64,000 nucleotides of DNA from Salinispirillum sp049115955 (GTDB lineage Bacteria > Pseudomonadota > Gammaproteobacteria > Pseudomonadales > Natronospirillaceae): assembly GCA_049115955.1 (NCBI GenBank), contig JAGDZJ010000012.1, positions 86,266 through 150,265 of the forward strand, read 5' to 3'. The translations under genes and the position numbers were made by a program. The notes beneath the pieces are model-generated. The model made no database searches. It was given only the letters and a program-made list of their open reading frames with translations, and was not told where the DNA came from. Positions 24,803 through 33,690 of this stretch are shown piece by piece (position 1 is the stretch's first letter; the number at the start of each line of letters is the position of its first letter).

Positions 24803-25068
24803 AGGGAAGTTCTGAATTATTCTCACGCGACTCTGCGCTAGCCAAAAAGTTCAAGCGCAAGGCGTACTTCGCCGGTAATGGCCGCAGCCCTTGCCCAGAA
24901 GTGCAACGCAGTGCATGGACTTTTTGGCTGCGCCCTTCGGGGCTTTCCGAGGCACTCCGCGACTGTGTTAGGTTCACTGGAAAGGTCTCGACATTCCGGC
25001 GTGAACCTGCCTTGTCGCATAGCACCTCGAAAAGCCAGAGCGCCGTGCGAATAATTCAGAGCTTCCCT
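24803..25068. mobile_element. MITE-like element, 266 bp, with long terminal inverted repeats
   Basis: The left end reads AGGGAAGTTCTGAATTATTC from 24803, and the right end, inverted, AGGGAAGCTCTGAATTATTC to 25068. The match then continues as (T/G)CACG...CTCTG for about 33 bp. A second inner inverted pair GCCAAAAAGT / ACTTTTTGGC (about 24840 and 24918) is present. No transposase-like reading frame inside. It occupies most of the gap between lysE and tpx; a weak -35/-10 for tpx lies just beyond its right end. Confidence 0.75.
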
Positions 25069-25079
25069 CGCTATCACTA

Positions 25080-25107
25080 TTTACATCCGATTCAAAGGGC
25101 GTATCGT
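25080..25107 (+). promoter_or_regulatory. Possible sigma-70 promoter of tpx
   Basis: TTTACA (25080-25085), 16-bp spacer, TATCGT (25102-25107), 41 bp before the tpx start and just outside the MITE right end. Moderate match only. Confidence 0.3.
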
Positions 25108-25147
25108 AATCCCACAGCAACTCATGCATTCATAAGGAGATACACAG

Positions 25148-25642
25148 ATGGCAACCGTAACTTTACGTGGCGCACCCTTCGAGACCGTTGGCGATCTGCC
25201 ACCAGTGGGCACTCAGGCCCCGAGCTTTCAATTAACCGCCAATGATTTGAGCGAAATGAAGTTGAGCGACTTCGATGGTAAGCGCGTTGTGCTTAACATC
25301 TTCCCCAGCGTTGATACACCGACCTGTGCAACATCAGTACGTAAGTTCAACGAGGCCTTGAGCACGTTGGACAACACCGTCGTGCTGTGTGTGTCGGCTG
25401 ACCTGCCGTTTGCGCAAGCGCGTTTCTGCGGCGCTGAAGGTTTGGACAAGGTGAAGAACGCATCAACCTTCCGTAGCTCCTTTGGCGACGACTACGGCGT
25501 AGCTTTCCGTAACGGCCCTCTGGCTGGTTTGCTGTCCCGCGCTGTAGTGGTATTGGACGAGCATGGCCGTATCCTGTACACCGAGCAAGTAGCCGAAACC
25601 GGTAACGAGCCAGATTATGAAGCGGCCATCGCGGCGCTGTAA
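25148..25642 (+). CDS. tpx: Thiol peroxidase Tpx
   Basis: 164 residues, AAGGAGA ribosome site. Atypical 2-Cys peroxiredoxin: peroxidatic Cys60 in SVDTPTCATSVRKFN and resolving Cys94 in ARFCGAEGL, both at the family positions (one less than in E. coli). It reduces lipid and alkyl hydroperoxides with thioredoxin in the periplasm/cytosol; no signal peptide is visible here. Full length. It lies downstream of the redox cluster but is separated from it by the MITE. Confidence 0.96.
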   Translation: MATVTLRGAPFETVGDLPPVGTQAPSFQLTANDLSEMKLSDFDGKRVVLNIFPSVDTPTCATSVRKFNEALSTLDNTVVLCVSADLPFAQARFCGAEGLDKVKNASTFRSSFGDDYGVAFRNGPLAGLLSRAVVVLDEHGRILYTEQVAETGNEPDYEAAIAAL

Positions 25643-25658
25643 CTAAGCGTCAAAACCG

Positions 25659-25925
25659 CTAAAAAAGCGACCAGCCCAGCGTAAAATCAAACGCTGGGTT
25701 GAGTCGCGGATTCAAGTCCGAGTCGTCTTCCGAGTACCACAGCACTTCAGCGCCATAGCCCACATCCAGTCTAAAATCTCCGATCAACTTCATCCACGTC
25801 CAGCGACTGTACGTTCTTACCGATCCGCCTTGTCGATCACAAAGTCAGGAGCAGATATTAACCGCATAAGCGGCGGGGGCAGCCAGCCAAGCCGACAGAC
25901 AGAGCGCAAAGAAGGTTGAGCGCAT
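25659..25925 (-). pseudogene. Short outer-membrane protein gene with an in-frame TGA
   Basis: A single frame of 89 codons from ATG 25925 to TAG 25659. Residues 1-21 are a textbook signal peptide (RSTFFALCLSAWLAAPAAYA). Codon 27 is TGA (25845-25847), in the context ICS-stop-LCDRQGG. The rest of the frame reads DFRLDVGYGAEVLWYS, then NPRLNPAFDFTLGWSLF: last strands of a beta-barrel with terminal Phe. Length is far below a complete barrel, so an internal deletion plus a stop is the simplest reading. A selenocysteine codon is formally possible but unsupported. Confidence 0.6.
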
Positions 25926-26105
25926 GATCGTGATTCCTTGGCGTAATGTGCGGTGCACATTGTTCGACACACTGAATGGCCTGTCAGGGCATCGTAAGTC
26001 ACACAGTTCTGTGTTCCATACGCGTTATAATAGCGACAAGGCCGCAGCGCTGTATACAGCTTAAGCGGGATCGCAGTTGCGGGGCACCTATTTAGAGGAT
26101 AAGGA

Positions 26106-27155
26106 ATGAAGACGATAACGATGAGCAAGACATGGTGGTTGAGTATTGCACTGATCGGACTGTTGGTCGGTTGCAGCTCGGACAACGAGTCTGCTGAATC
26201 CGCCGAAAGCGATGCGCGAACGGTACAAACGGTGAGTGGTGAAGCGCATTTTCTCGAACGTATTGGCATGCCGCCCGATGCCTACTTGGTGGTGCAGCTT
26301 ATCGACCTAGGCTTATCTGACCCAAGTCGAGCTTTAATCGCGGAGCAACGCCTCGTAGACGCTGGTAACCCGCCTTATGCTTTTACTCTGGAATTCGAAG
26401 CGGCACGCCTGCAAGCAGAGCGTCAGTATGGTTTGCAGTTGTCGTTGTTTGGGCCGGATGACCGTCTGCAGTTTCGCACGCCAGCGGCGATTCCGCTCGA
26501 ATCAGAGCAAGAGTATCTAGACGATATTCGGCTGATACGTGCTGTAGACGGACAGCCACGGGATGACGTAGCCACAGCGCGACGTCAGCAAGCTTATCAG
26601 TGTGGTGATTTGCGTATCGAAGTAAGTAACGCAGAGGCGGATCGTCTGATGCTTACCTTGCCGGATCGCGACTTGATGCTCCGGCCTGCAGTCTCTGCCA
26701 GCGGCGCACGCTTTGCTGCTGATGAGCACGAGTTTTGGAGTCGAGGAGATAGCGCGGCACAAATCACCATTGACGGTACGGTGATGAATTGTGAAGTGAC
26801 CGAAGGTCGATCACCGTGGGCAGAAGCGCGTGAACGTGGGGTTCATTTTCGTGCGGTAGGTAACGAACCTGGTTGGGTGATTGAGTTGGTCGCGGGCGAT
26901 CGCCAACAGCTGCGGTTGTTGCTGGACTATGGCGTACGCGAATTGATCGACAACGATGCGGAAGTTGATGCGGACCGTTCTGTCTTCCGGGCGGAGTTAG
27001 AGGACGAAGCAGCGGTGATTACCCTCACCGAACAGACGTGCTCTGACACCATGAGCGGTCAAGAGTTCCCCGTGCAAGCCGTGTTGGAATTTGAGGAGCA
27101 GACCCTGACTGCGTGCGGTCGGTTTCTCAGCGAATCGCCAGATGGTGATGCCTAG
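26106..27155 (+). CDS. Multidomain lipoprotein: YbaY-like + MliC-like + COG3650-like
   Basis: 349 residues, start chosen for AGAGGATAAGGA. Lipobox LLVGC with Cys23 (next residues SS, not Asp, predicting outer-membrane sorting). Residues about 40-150 (VSGEAHFLERIGMPPDAYLV-, FTLEFEAARLQ, LQFRTPAAIPL) match the YbaY/YscW lipoprotein fold. Residues about 165-240 (YQCGDLRIEV, FAADEHEFWSRGDSAAQITI, GTVMNCEV) resemble MliC/PliC lysozyme inhibitors. The C-terminal part (VHFRAVGNEPGWVIELV, FPVQAVLEFEEQTLTACGRF) resembles uncharacterised COG3650-type domains. This combination suggests envelope protection against lysozyme; function is inferred from domains only. Confidence 0.75.
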   Translation: MKTITMSKTWWLSIALIGLLVGCSSDNESAESAESDARTVQTVSGEAHFLERIGMPPDAYLVVQLIDLGLSDPSRALIAEQRLVDAGNPPYAFTLEFEAARLQAERQYGLQLSLFGPDDRLQFRTPAAIPLESEQEYLDDIRLIRAVDGQPRDDVATARRQQAYQCGDLRIEVSNAEADRLMLTLPDRDLMLRPAVSASGARFAADEHEFWSRGDSAAQITIDGTVMNCEVTEGRSPWAEARERGVHFRAVGNEPGWVIELVAGDRQQLRLLLDYGVRELIDNDAEVDADRSVFRAELEDEAAVITLTEQTCSDTMSGQEFPVQAVLEFEEQTLTACGRFLSESPDGDA

Positions 27156-27197
27156 GCAGGCTAATAGTAAACTTCACCTTTAGAGCCTTGTGCGCGC

Positions 27198-29675
27198 TCA
27201 GCCGCGCAGCAGGGCCAAATAATCGTCCGGTGTTTGCGGCCGGTACAGGTAATAGCCCTGCCCGGAGTGACAGCCCCATTCTTTCAACAGCGCCAATTGC
27301 TCGGCCGTCTCGATGCCTTCCGCCGTGGCACTGGTCTGCAAATCCTGGCTCAGGCGAATGAGCGACCGGCACAGCGTGTTGTGCGTGTTGTTGGTCGTGA
27401 GGTCGCTGACAAAGAGTCGATCAATTTTGATTTCGTTGGGTGACAACCGGTTGATGTTTTGCATCGAGCTGTAGCCCGCCCCGAAATCATCAATCGAAAT
27501 GCCAAAACCCGCAGCCCGTAAGCGGTCAGTGTTTTCCACCGCGATGGGCTTATCGCCAATGGCGGTGGTTTCGGTAATCTCTAATACAAAGCGACTGGGC
27601 GATAGACCTTCTGCTGTGCAAAGGGCAATGGCTTCGGCCGCGAAATTGGGTTGCAGCAAGTCACGCGCCGAAATGTTGATCGCCAAGGTGGTGTCGCCCA
27701 GTGTTGCTTCATTAATTCTGAGCCAGCGAAAGGCCAGTTGCATGACCACAGACGTCAGTTTGTAGATCAAGCCAACCTGTTCGGCCAAGGTAATGAATAC
27801 ATCGGGTGGCACATTGCCCAGTTCCGGGTGTTGCCAGCGCAACAACAACTCTCCACTGGTGATTTTGCCATTGTCTAAGGCGACTTTAGGTTGAATCATA
27901 AAGTGGAAGTCGGCCGATTGAATGGCGGCACTCAGAGCGGCCACCAATTGCAACTGTTCCCGCTGGTGTTGCATTAATCCGGTTTGGTACTCGTTCCACA
28001 GCGTGCTCGAGCGCCAGTTTTCATCCGCTGCCATCTGTGCCTTCTGGTACAGCGTGGTGAGATCTAACGCGGTGCCAGAATCTTGCGCAACACCAATCGA
28101 AAACAGTTGTTGAAACTCAAAGCCGTCAAGGCGGATGGTTTGGTTCAATGCTGGCTCGATACCGTGAATGATGGGACGGATGTTGTCGAGGTCGCGGCAC
28201 AGAAACAGTAAGTGGTCTTGGCCCATTTCTATAACACGCGCCGCGTGCCCATTGGGCAGTCGATGAGTTTGTACGCTGGGTATCGCGACCAAGGTATCGT
28301 CAACACGCTGCGCTAGTAAGCCTGTCGCCTGCTGCGTTTTGCCCGGACCGACCGCTTTGCTGAGATCATGCAGCCCAGCCAAGTGTATTAGCACCAGATG
28401 CAAAGCGCTCTCGCCTTTGCGGGTAGTCTCTTGGGGTACCAGCTCATTCAAGAAGTAGGTTCGATTAGGCAACCCGGACACAGGACTGGTCATCATCTGC
28501 TGGTTCTTCTCTTGCTCCAAATGGCGCGCCCTGAACGCCAGACTGAGCGTGAACCCCAATAGCTGAATCACCGCGCTGACTAACAAGGCGTGTTCAGTAA
28601 AGGAGTTGAATGGTAGTAGCCCGTGAAAGACGACGGACCCGACCATGGCACCCACAATAAAGAACGACCACGATGCCAAATAAAGCGCGGCGGGCGCGAA
28701 ACCTTGCCGCAAAACCAGCACCCCCCAGGTTATGCACACCACAGACAGGGTGCCTTGGAGTACCACAAAAGGAGTGGCGTATTGATACTCCGGCAGCACC
28801 AAGCTGGCGATTAGGGCCAGCGCAAACAGCCCATGCGCGCCACGATGCACCTTTTGCCAGCGCGGGAAGCGCTCCCCCAATTGGAGAAATTGCGTGGTGA
28901 AGGTGTAGATACTCCACGCGGAAATCGAGTACAGCGAGAGTAGATTGGCGGCCAGCACCTGGTTGAACGGCATTGACCAAAACCACGGCCCAAAGCCCTG
29001 CGTTACCCCTAGGCTCATAAATACAGAAATATGGAAGATGATGTACAAGCCATAAGCCGGGTAGCGTGCGAGCAGAAATACCACGGTGTTGTGCAGTAAG
29101 AGTATGCCCAGAGCACCGGCCGCTGCGGCCCAAAGCCGAAAACGGCGCTCGGTTATGGCCCTATAGTCTTCAGGTGATAACAAGCGAAACGGAAACAGCA
29201 TAGGGCCGTCGCTGCGCTTGCGAATCAACAGCTCAACGGCTTGCCCGGCGGGTCGTTGAATTTCAAACCAGATGCCCGAATAACGTCCTTCGGGTTGCCA
29301 TACTTGGGTGTCGCCACGCTGCCAATGCTGGGTCACTTCACCATTTTGCAGCAGATAAAAATCCAATTCGTCGATCATGTAATTGCTCAACGACAGGATC
29401 AACGACTCGTCTTGCGTCGTAGCAGGAAAGGAAAGTCGATGCCAATAAGCGTTGCGGGAAATCTCGTTGGATGCCGCGAAGGTCGACGGTGAAAACGACA
29501 GTTCGGCGAGGGCAGTTGCGGGGTCAAGACGTTCGCCGGGCTCCGACGCCGTCGGTAATGGCGTTTTTATGTATTCGTCACTGGGCGACCATTGCTGTGC
29601 CTGGCTGTATCCTGTAGCCGCCATGAGCCATACCAATACCAGCAGTCCGGTGCAGTAGACTGTCCGCATGAGCAA
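27198..29675 (-). CDS. 7TMR-DISM receptor with degenerate GGDEF and EAL domain
   Basis: 825 residues. Signal peptide, then a 7TMR-DISM extracellular domain (about 35-165), seven membrane helices (about 180-385), a degenerate GGDEF-like module (begins SPVSGLPNRTYFLNEL; no GGDEF signature) and a C-terminal EAL domain. EAL residues seen: GELLLRW (EAL as ELL), NISARDLL, LEITETTA, IDDFGAGYSSM, EIKIDRLFV, AEGIETAEQ and GQGYYLYRP. The metal and base residues are kept, so c-di-GMP phosphodiesterase activity is plausible and cyclase activity is not. Ligand unknown. Confidence 0.88.
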   Translation of the reverse strand: MLMRTVYCTGLLVLVWLMAATGYSQAQQWSPSDEYIKTPLPTASEPGERLDPATALAELSFSPSTFAASNEISRNAYWHRLSFPATTQDESLILSLSNYMIDELDFYLLQNGEVTQHWQRGDTQVWQPEGRYSGIWFEIQRPAGQAVELLIRKRSDGPMLFPFRLLSPEDYRAITERRFRLWAAAAGALGILLLHNTVVFLLARYPAYGLYIIFHISVFMSLGVTQGFGPWFWSMPFNQVLAANLLSLYSISAWSIYTFTTQFLQLGERFPRWQKVHRGAHGLFALALIASLVLPEYQYATPFVVLQGTLSVVCITWGVLVLRQGFAPAALYLASWSFFIVGAMVGSVVFHGLLPFNSFTEHALLVSAVIQLLGFTLSLAFRARHLEQEKNQQMMTSPVSGLPNRTYFLNELVPQETTRKGESALHLVLIHLAGLHDLSKAVGPGKTQQATGLLAQRVDDTLVAIPSVQTHRLPNGHAARVIEMGQDHLLFLCRDLDNIRPIIHGIEPALNQTIRLDGFEFQQLFSIGVAQDSGTALDLTTLYQKAQMAADENWRSSTLWNEYQTGLMQHQREQLQLVAALSAAIQSADFHFMIQPKVALDNGKITSGELLLRWQHPELGNVPPDVFITLAEQVGLIYKLTSVVMQLAFRWLRINEATLGDTTLAINISARDLLQPNFAAEAIALCTAEGLSPSRFVLEITETTAIGDKPIAVENTDRLRAAGFGISIDDFGAGYSSMQNINRLSPNEIKIDRLFVSDLTTNNTHNTLCRSLIRLSQDLQTSATAEGIETAEQLALLKEWGCHSGQGYYLYRPQTPDDYLALLRG

Positions 29676-29781
29676 ATCCTTGGGTGAATCGTAAGTGAGA
29701 GCCGTTGGTGCGCAAAGTATAGCTGATAACCGGCACTCTAGCGCGCTATCGATTCCCTATCTGCATGAGATCAAACGAGTA

Positions 29782-31167
29782 TCAACGTGACATAAGAGGA
29801 ACGCCACCGATTTGCTTGGCCAAATAGTTGGCGTATTGGTCAGTTTGCTGCGTGACGTAGTCCAGAATGCGGAGATAGATGTCATAAAGTGACCATTCAG
29901 CCTCCGGTGCGTCGTCGCGCATCAGGTCAAGCACCCGTTGCGTGCGGTAGCTGAGCTGCTGGCCTTGGCGCTCGTGCAGTTCGTGGCCGGCACTGAGAAA
30001 GGCGTGCAATAGAGTACTGAGCGTGGTGTAAGCTCCGATTTCAACTTCTGTTTTATGGGTGTCCTTAAAGACCTTTTGGCGCGCGAGGTTCTTGGCTTCG
30101 GCAATGCCTTCCTGAATGTGCGCAGGGCAATAGGCCAATAAGTCTCCCGCTAATTCACCGCGCATGATGACGTCGATCTGCGCCATAAAGGCATCGGCTA
30201 CGGCATCGATCACGGCTTGCATGGCTTTGCCGCGCAAGGCGGCTAACTGGCGCAACGGGGCGACTTGTACGTCGCTTTGAATACCACTGATATCGAGTTC
30301 GGCCTGCGGATTCAGGCGCAGCATGATGGCCTGCACTTCGGCAAAGCTTAGAATACGCAGATCAACGGCGTCTTCCAGATCAATGATGGCGTAGCAGATG
30401 TCATCGGCGGCTTCCATCAAGTACGACAGCGGATGACGGCACCATGCGTGTTCACCGCGCGGCAGCAAGCCGAGACGATTGGCGACGTGGTTTAACGTAC
30501 TGGCCTCATGCTGAAAGCAGGCGAACTTCCCTTTGGCGTTTTTGTGCGCCACGGTCCATGGGTATTTCAGCATGGTGGCGAGGGTTGGGTAGGTTAACCG
30601 CAGGCCACCCCGAAACAGGTGGTACTCCACTTGGGTAACGATGCGGAAGCCTTGGGCATTGCCTTCCCAACTGCGCAAATCGTCGCGCTGCCGGTCATTC
30701 AGTGGTGCCAGCAAGTCGGCGTTCTGCGGCTGTTTGAACCAGTCTTGAATGGCGAATTCACCGGCGTGACCAAACGGCGGGTTGCCGATGTCGTGGGCGA
30801 GACAGGCCGACTGCACAATAACGCCGAGGTCGTCCGGCTGAATCCAGTCGGGCAGTTCGTCTTGAATGCGTTCACCCACCTTAAGACCGAGTGAACGGCC
30901 GACGCTGCCCACTTCAACGCTGTGGATCAGGCGCGTGTGTACGTGGTCGTTCAGCGATAGCGGGTGAACCTGAGTTTTGCCACTCAGGCGACGAAAGGCA
31001 TTGGAGAAGACGATGCGGTCATAGTCTTTGTGAAAATGGCTGCGGCCGAGTTCATGTGGTTCCAGCGCGGTATGACCATGCCGTTCACTGCTGAGCAGTT
31101 GATGCCAACGCATACGCGTCGCTTCGGCGGCGCTGGCTTGATCTTGCAGGCTGTCTGAATCGCGCAT
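29782..31167 (-). CDS. dgt: Deoxyguanosinetriphosphate triphosphohydrolase-like protein
   Basis: 461 residues from ATG 31167 (GGAGACGCAGA upstream). HD-domain motifs: NAFRRLSGKTQVHPL, HVHTRLIHSVEVGSVGRSLG, CLAHDIGNPPFGHAGE and LMEAADDICYAIIDLEDAVD, as in Dgt enzymes that split dNTPs to deoxynucleoside and triphosphate. Length matches the shorter Dgt subgroup (about 440-460) rather than E. coli Dgt (505). It lies 21 bp downstream of the penicillin acylase gene on the same strand, likely co-transcribed. Confidence 0.9.
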   Translation of the reverse strand: MRDSDSLQDQASAAEATRMRWHQLLSSERHGHTALEPHELGRSHFHKDYDRIVFSNAFRRLSGKTQVHPLSLNDHVHTRLIHSVEVGSVGRSLGLKVGERIQDELPDWIQPDDLGVIVQSACLAHDIGNPPFGHAGEFAIQDWFKQPQNADLLAPLNDRQRDDLRSWEGNAQGFRIVTQVEYHLFRGGLRLTYPTLATMLKYPWTVAHKNAKGKFACFQHEASTLNHVANRLGLLPRGEHAWCRHPLSYLMEAADDICYAIIDLEDAVDLRILSFAEVQAIMLRLNPQAELDISGIQSDVQVAPLRQLAALRGKAMQAVIDAVADAFMAQIDVIMRGELAGDLLAYCPAHIQEGIAEAKNLARQKVFKDTHKTEVEIGAYTTLSTLLHAFLSAGHELHERQGQQLSYRTQRVLDLMRDDAPEAEWSLYDIYLRILDYVTQQTDQYANYLAKQIGGVPLMSR

Positions 31168-31188
31168 TCTGCGTCTCCCATCAAAAGA

Positions 31189-33510
31189 TCAACGCTGAGG
31201 GATCAGCGTTAACTGGTATTCGGTGATGCCGGGTAAAAATGGCGAGGGCTCGCCATTGAGCCAGTCGTCGTGGCCATGGCGGTAATAGGGACTGAGTAAG
31301 TGCCCACTTTGGCTCGTCGCCATGTGAAAAATACCCTGATCTTCTTGCCCAGGGGCGACCACCATGCGTAGCGCTGCACCGTAATTACCTCCTTGCACCA
31401 AGGGGGTATATATATCGCCATCTACGGCAGCGCCCGGCAGGTTAATGATCCACCGCAAGGCCGGATACTGAAGGCTCAGCGGATGTTGGAAGCTCAGGCG
31501 GTTTACGCTGCCCCAAGACGCGTTTTCCAGCAATACGGTTTCCGACGCCAAGCTATCCAGCGCTTGCACGGCGGCTTCAGCAAACAACTCCTGCCAAGTA
31601 TGGTACGCCGGATTCAGCAGGTGATCGGGCTGCTCAGCAACCAACGCCCATAGAGGGTATTCAATGGTTTGCGTGACCCGCTCGGGCACGAAAAAGTGTG
31701 TATTGTCTTCCACATGGAAAAACGCTGGGCCGATGGCGCGCTCAAGAATCGCTGCGCGATACGCCCGCACCAACCGATAGGAGACGCTGTCGGCTTCGGC
31801 GCGGCCTGTCCAATCGGAGAGAGCTTGCAACAGTGGTTCAGCGACCTCGGTCGCGGGCGCTACATCGTTTAAGTGATCGTGCCAGCGTTGCAAAAAAACC
31901 GCACTGTCATCACGGAGTACACCCAACATGTCGCGTTCGGTCGAGGTGCCAAAATCTTTCAATGAGTTCGCAATCAGGTGCGCGCGAACGCCCAATGCAT
32001 AGCCCGCATCACCCAGTTGGCGCAGATCAGCCAGTGGTTGATTGTTGGCGCTCCACAATCGGTCACGCCCTAAAATCCGTGGATTGGTCGTGGCATAACC
32101 AGACCAGTTAAACGTTGGGTCGGACCAATCTTGCGGCACCGCGCTGCCGGCTTGCTGGCGGTTTGGCAATGAGCCCGTAGTCGCCCAAGCGATCTGGCCC
32201 TGCCGGTCAGCCAACAGGATGTTCTGGCTGGGCATACCCATGCGTTGCCACTGCAAAGCCTCGGCAACATTGGTCGCCATCTCCAGCTCCAGCAGGTCAA
32301 AGTTTGCGCCCACTGCATCGTGGGCTACCCAGCGCAGTGCCAGCCATTGCCCATTGAGATCCTGCCCGATCACCGGCCCCCAGCGTGTCATGCGAACCCG
32401 CAATGTTTGCGCGGTGGTGCCACGGATCCGAATCACTTCATCTTGGAAGGTGAAGGGTTCCCAGCCGTCCGGGGTCAGGTATTGCTCGCCTTCACTGGTC
32501 AGGCGAATGACATCGCTGACGTCCGCCAAGCTGTTGCTGAATGTCCAGGCAATCTGTTCGTTGCTGCCCAGTATCATGGCGGGAGTGCCGGGTAAGGTCG
32601 CGCCCCGCACTACGCCAGTAGTGAGTGGGAGCTCCCAGTTGGCTCGGTACCATAAATTGGGTACACGCAGCGAGACGTGGCTGTCCCCGGCGACGATAGC
32701 GTGGCCGTGTAAGGTCAAATTACCGGACACCGTGGCGGCGTTACTGCCCGTGCGCGTGCGTTCAGGGACAGGATGACGATCAACGGGAACCGCGAAAGCC
32801 TCCTGCCAGGACGTTTCAGGCAATGGAGGGTGAACAGTCGGAATGGGGGTTAACCCCGCTTGCCAATCACCGCTTTGCCACGTCAGGAAATCGAACCAGT
32901 CACTGGGTAATAGCTGCTGCATAGCGTCTAAGGAGCGCTCACGCTCGCCATGACCATCTTGCAGCTCCAAGTACATGGCGTATATGACCAAGGCTGAATC
33001 GGCGGGCGTCCAAGGCTCAGGTGCCTGGCGCAGCACCAAGTATTCGAGTGGCGGTTGATTCAGCTCGCTCAGACCTTGGTTGGCACCGTCGGTGTAGGCG
33101 TCAACCACAGCACGCTGCTGCGTTGGTAGATCCTGAATAACCTGTTCGGCGCGGGACCTGAATTGATGAATGCGATTCAAACGATCGTGCGGCAATGCGA
33201 TTGAGCCCACTAATTCGGCCATTTCTCCTGCCGCTAAACGACGCTGCATATCCATCTGGAAATAGCGTTCTTGCGCATGCAGGTAACCCAAGGCGTAAGC
33301 GATGTCTTCGCGTGTGCTGCCGCGCAGCGTGGGAATGCCTTGCGCATCGCGGGCGATTTCGACGCGCGCTTGCAAACCCGGCACAATATTGTTGCCGTCC
33401 AAGCGCGGCAAACTGCCGTGCAGATACAAAAATGCCGTCATGGCGACTGTTGAGGCCAGCACTAATAGCGCCAGTAACAGGTTTTGCAGAATTCGGCGAG
33501 CCAGAGGCAT
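31189..33510 (-). CDS. Penicillin acylase family protein (Ntn hydrolase)
   Basis: 773 residues. An N-terminal hydrophobic segment (about 8-29) acts as signal or anchor to the periplasm. The alpha part contains the family block GIPTLRGSTREDIAYALGYL- and ERYFQMDMQRR. Autocatalytic processing is expected before Ser256 in RTRTGSNAATV, where Ser becomes the N-terminal nucleophile of the beta chain; LHGHAIVAGDSHVSLRVPNL follows. Substrates in this family include penicillins, acyl-homoserine lactones and other N-acyl amides, and cannot be told from sequence here. Confidence 0.92.
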   Translation of the reverse strand: MPLARRILQNLLLALLVLASTVAMTAFLYLHGSLPRLDGNNIVPGLQARVEIARDAQGIPTLRGSTREDIAYALGYLHAQERYFQMDMQRRLAAGEMAELVGSIALPHDRLNRIHQFRSRAEQVIQDLPTQQRAVVDAYTDGANQGLSELNQPPLEYLVLRQAPEPWTPADSALVIYAMYLELQDGHGERERSLDAMQQLLPSDWFDFLTWQSGDWQAGLTPIPTVHPPLPETSWQEAFAVPVDRHPVPERTRTGSNAATVSGNLTLHGHAIVAGDSHVSLRVPNLWYRANWELPLTTGVVRGATLPGTPAMILGSNEQIAWTFSNSLADVSDVIRLTSEGEQYLTPDGWEPFTFQDEVIRIRGTTAQTLRVRMTRWGPVIGQDLNGQWLALRWVAHDAVGANFDLLELEMATNVAEALQWQRMGMPSQNILLADRQGQIAWATTGSLPNRQQAGSAVPQDWSDPTFNWSGYATTNPRILGRDRLWSANNQPLADLRQLGDAGYALGVRAHLIANSLKDFGTSTERDMLGVLRDDSAVFLQRWHDHLNDVAPATEVAEPLLQALSDWTGRAEADSVSYRLVRAYRAAILERAIGPAFFHVEDNTHFFVPERVTQTIEYPLWALVAEQPDHLLNPAYHTWQELFAEAAVQALDSLASETVLLENASWGSVNRLSFQHPLSLQYPALRWIINLPGAAVDGDIYTPLVQGGNYGAALRMVVAPGQEDQGIFHMATSQSGHLLSPYYRHGHDDWLNGEPSPFLPGITEYQLTLIPQR

Positions 33511-33690
33511 GTGGCGTGTCTTAGGTCTGTGTCGGAATAGATAGAAAGCAGTGTAACACGTGCGCTAAAGTCGCTGAACCTTTCTGCTGCGGCCTTGTGT
33601 TGGGTTGGCATGCAATGGCCGCTGGGTTTTTCTAGCCTGCCCAAGTACACTGTGCCGCATCAGTAACACCCGAAGTGGATCGCGTAACCT

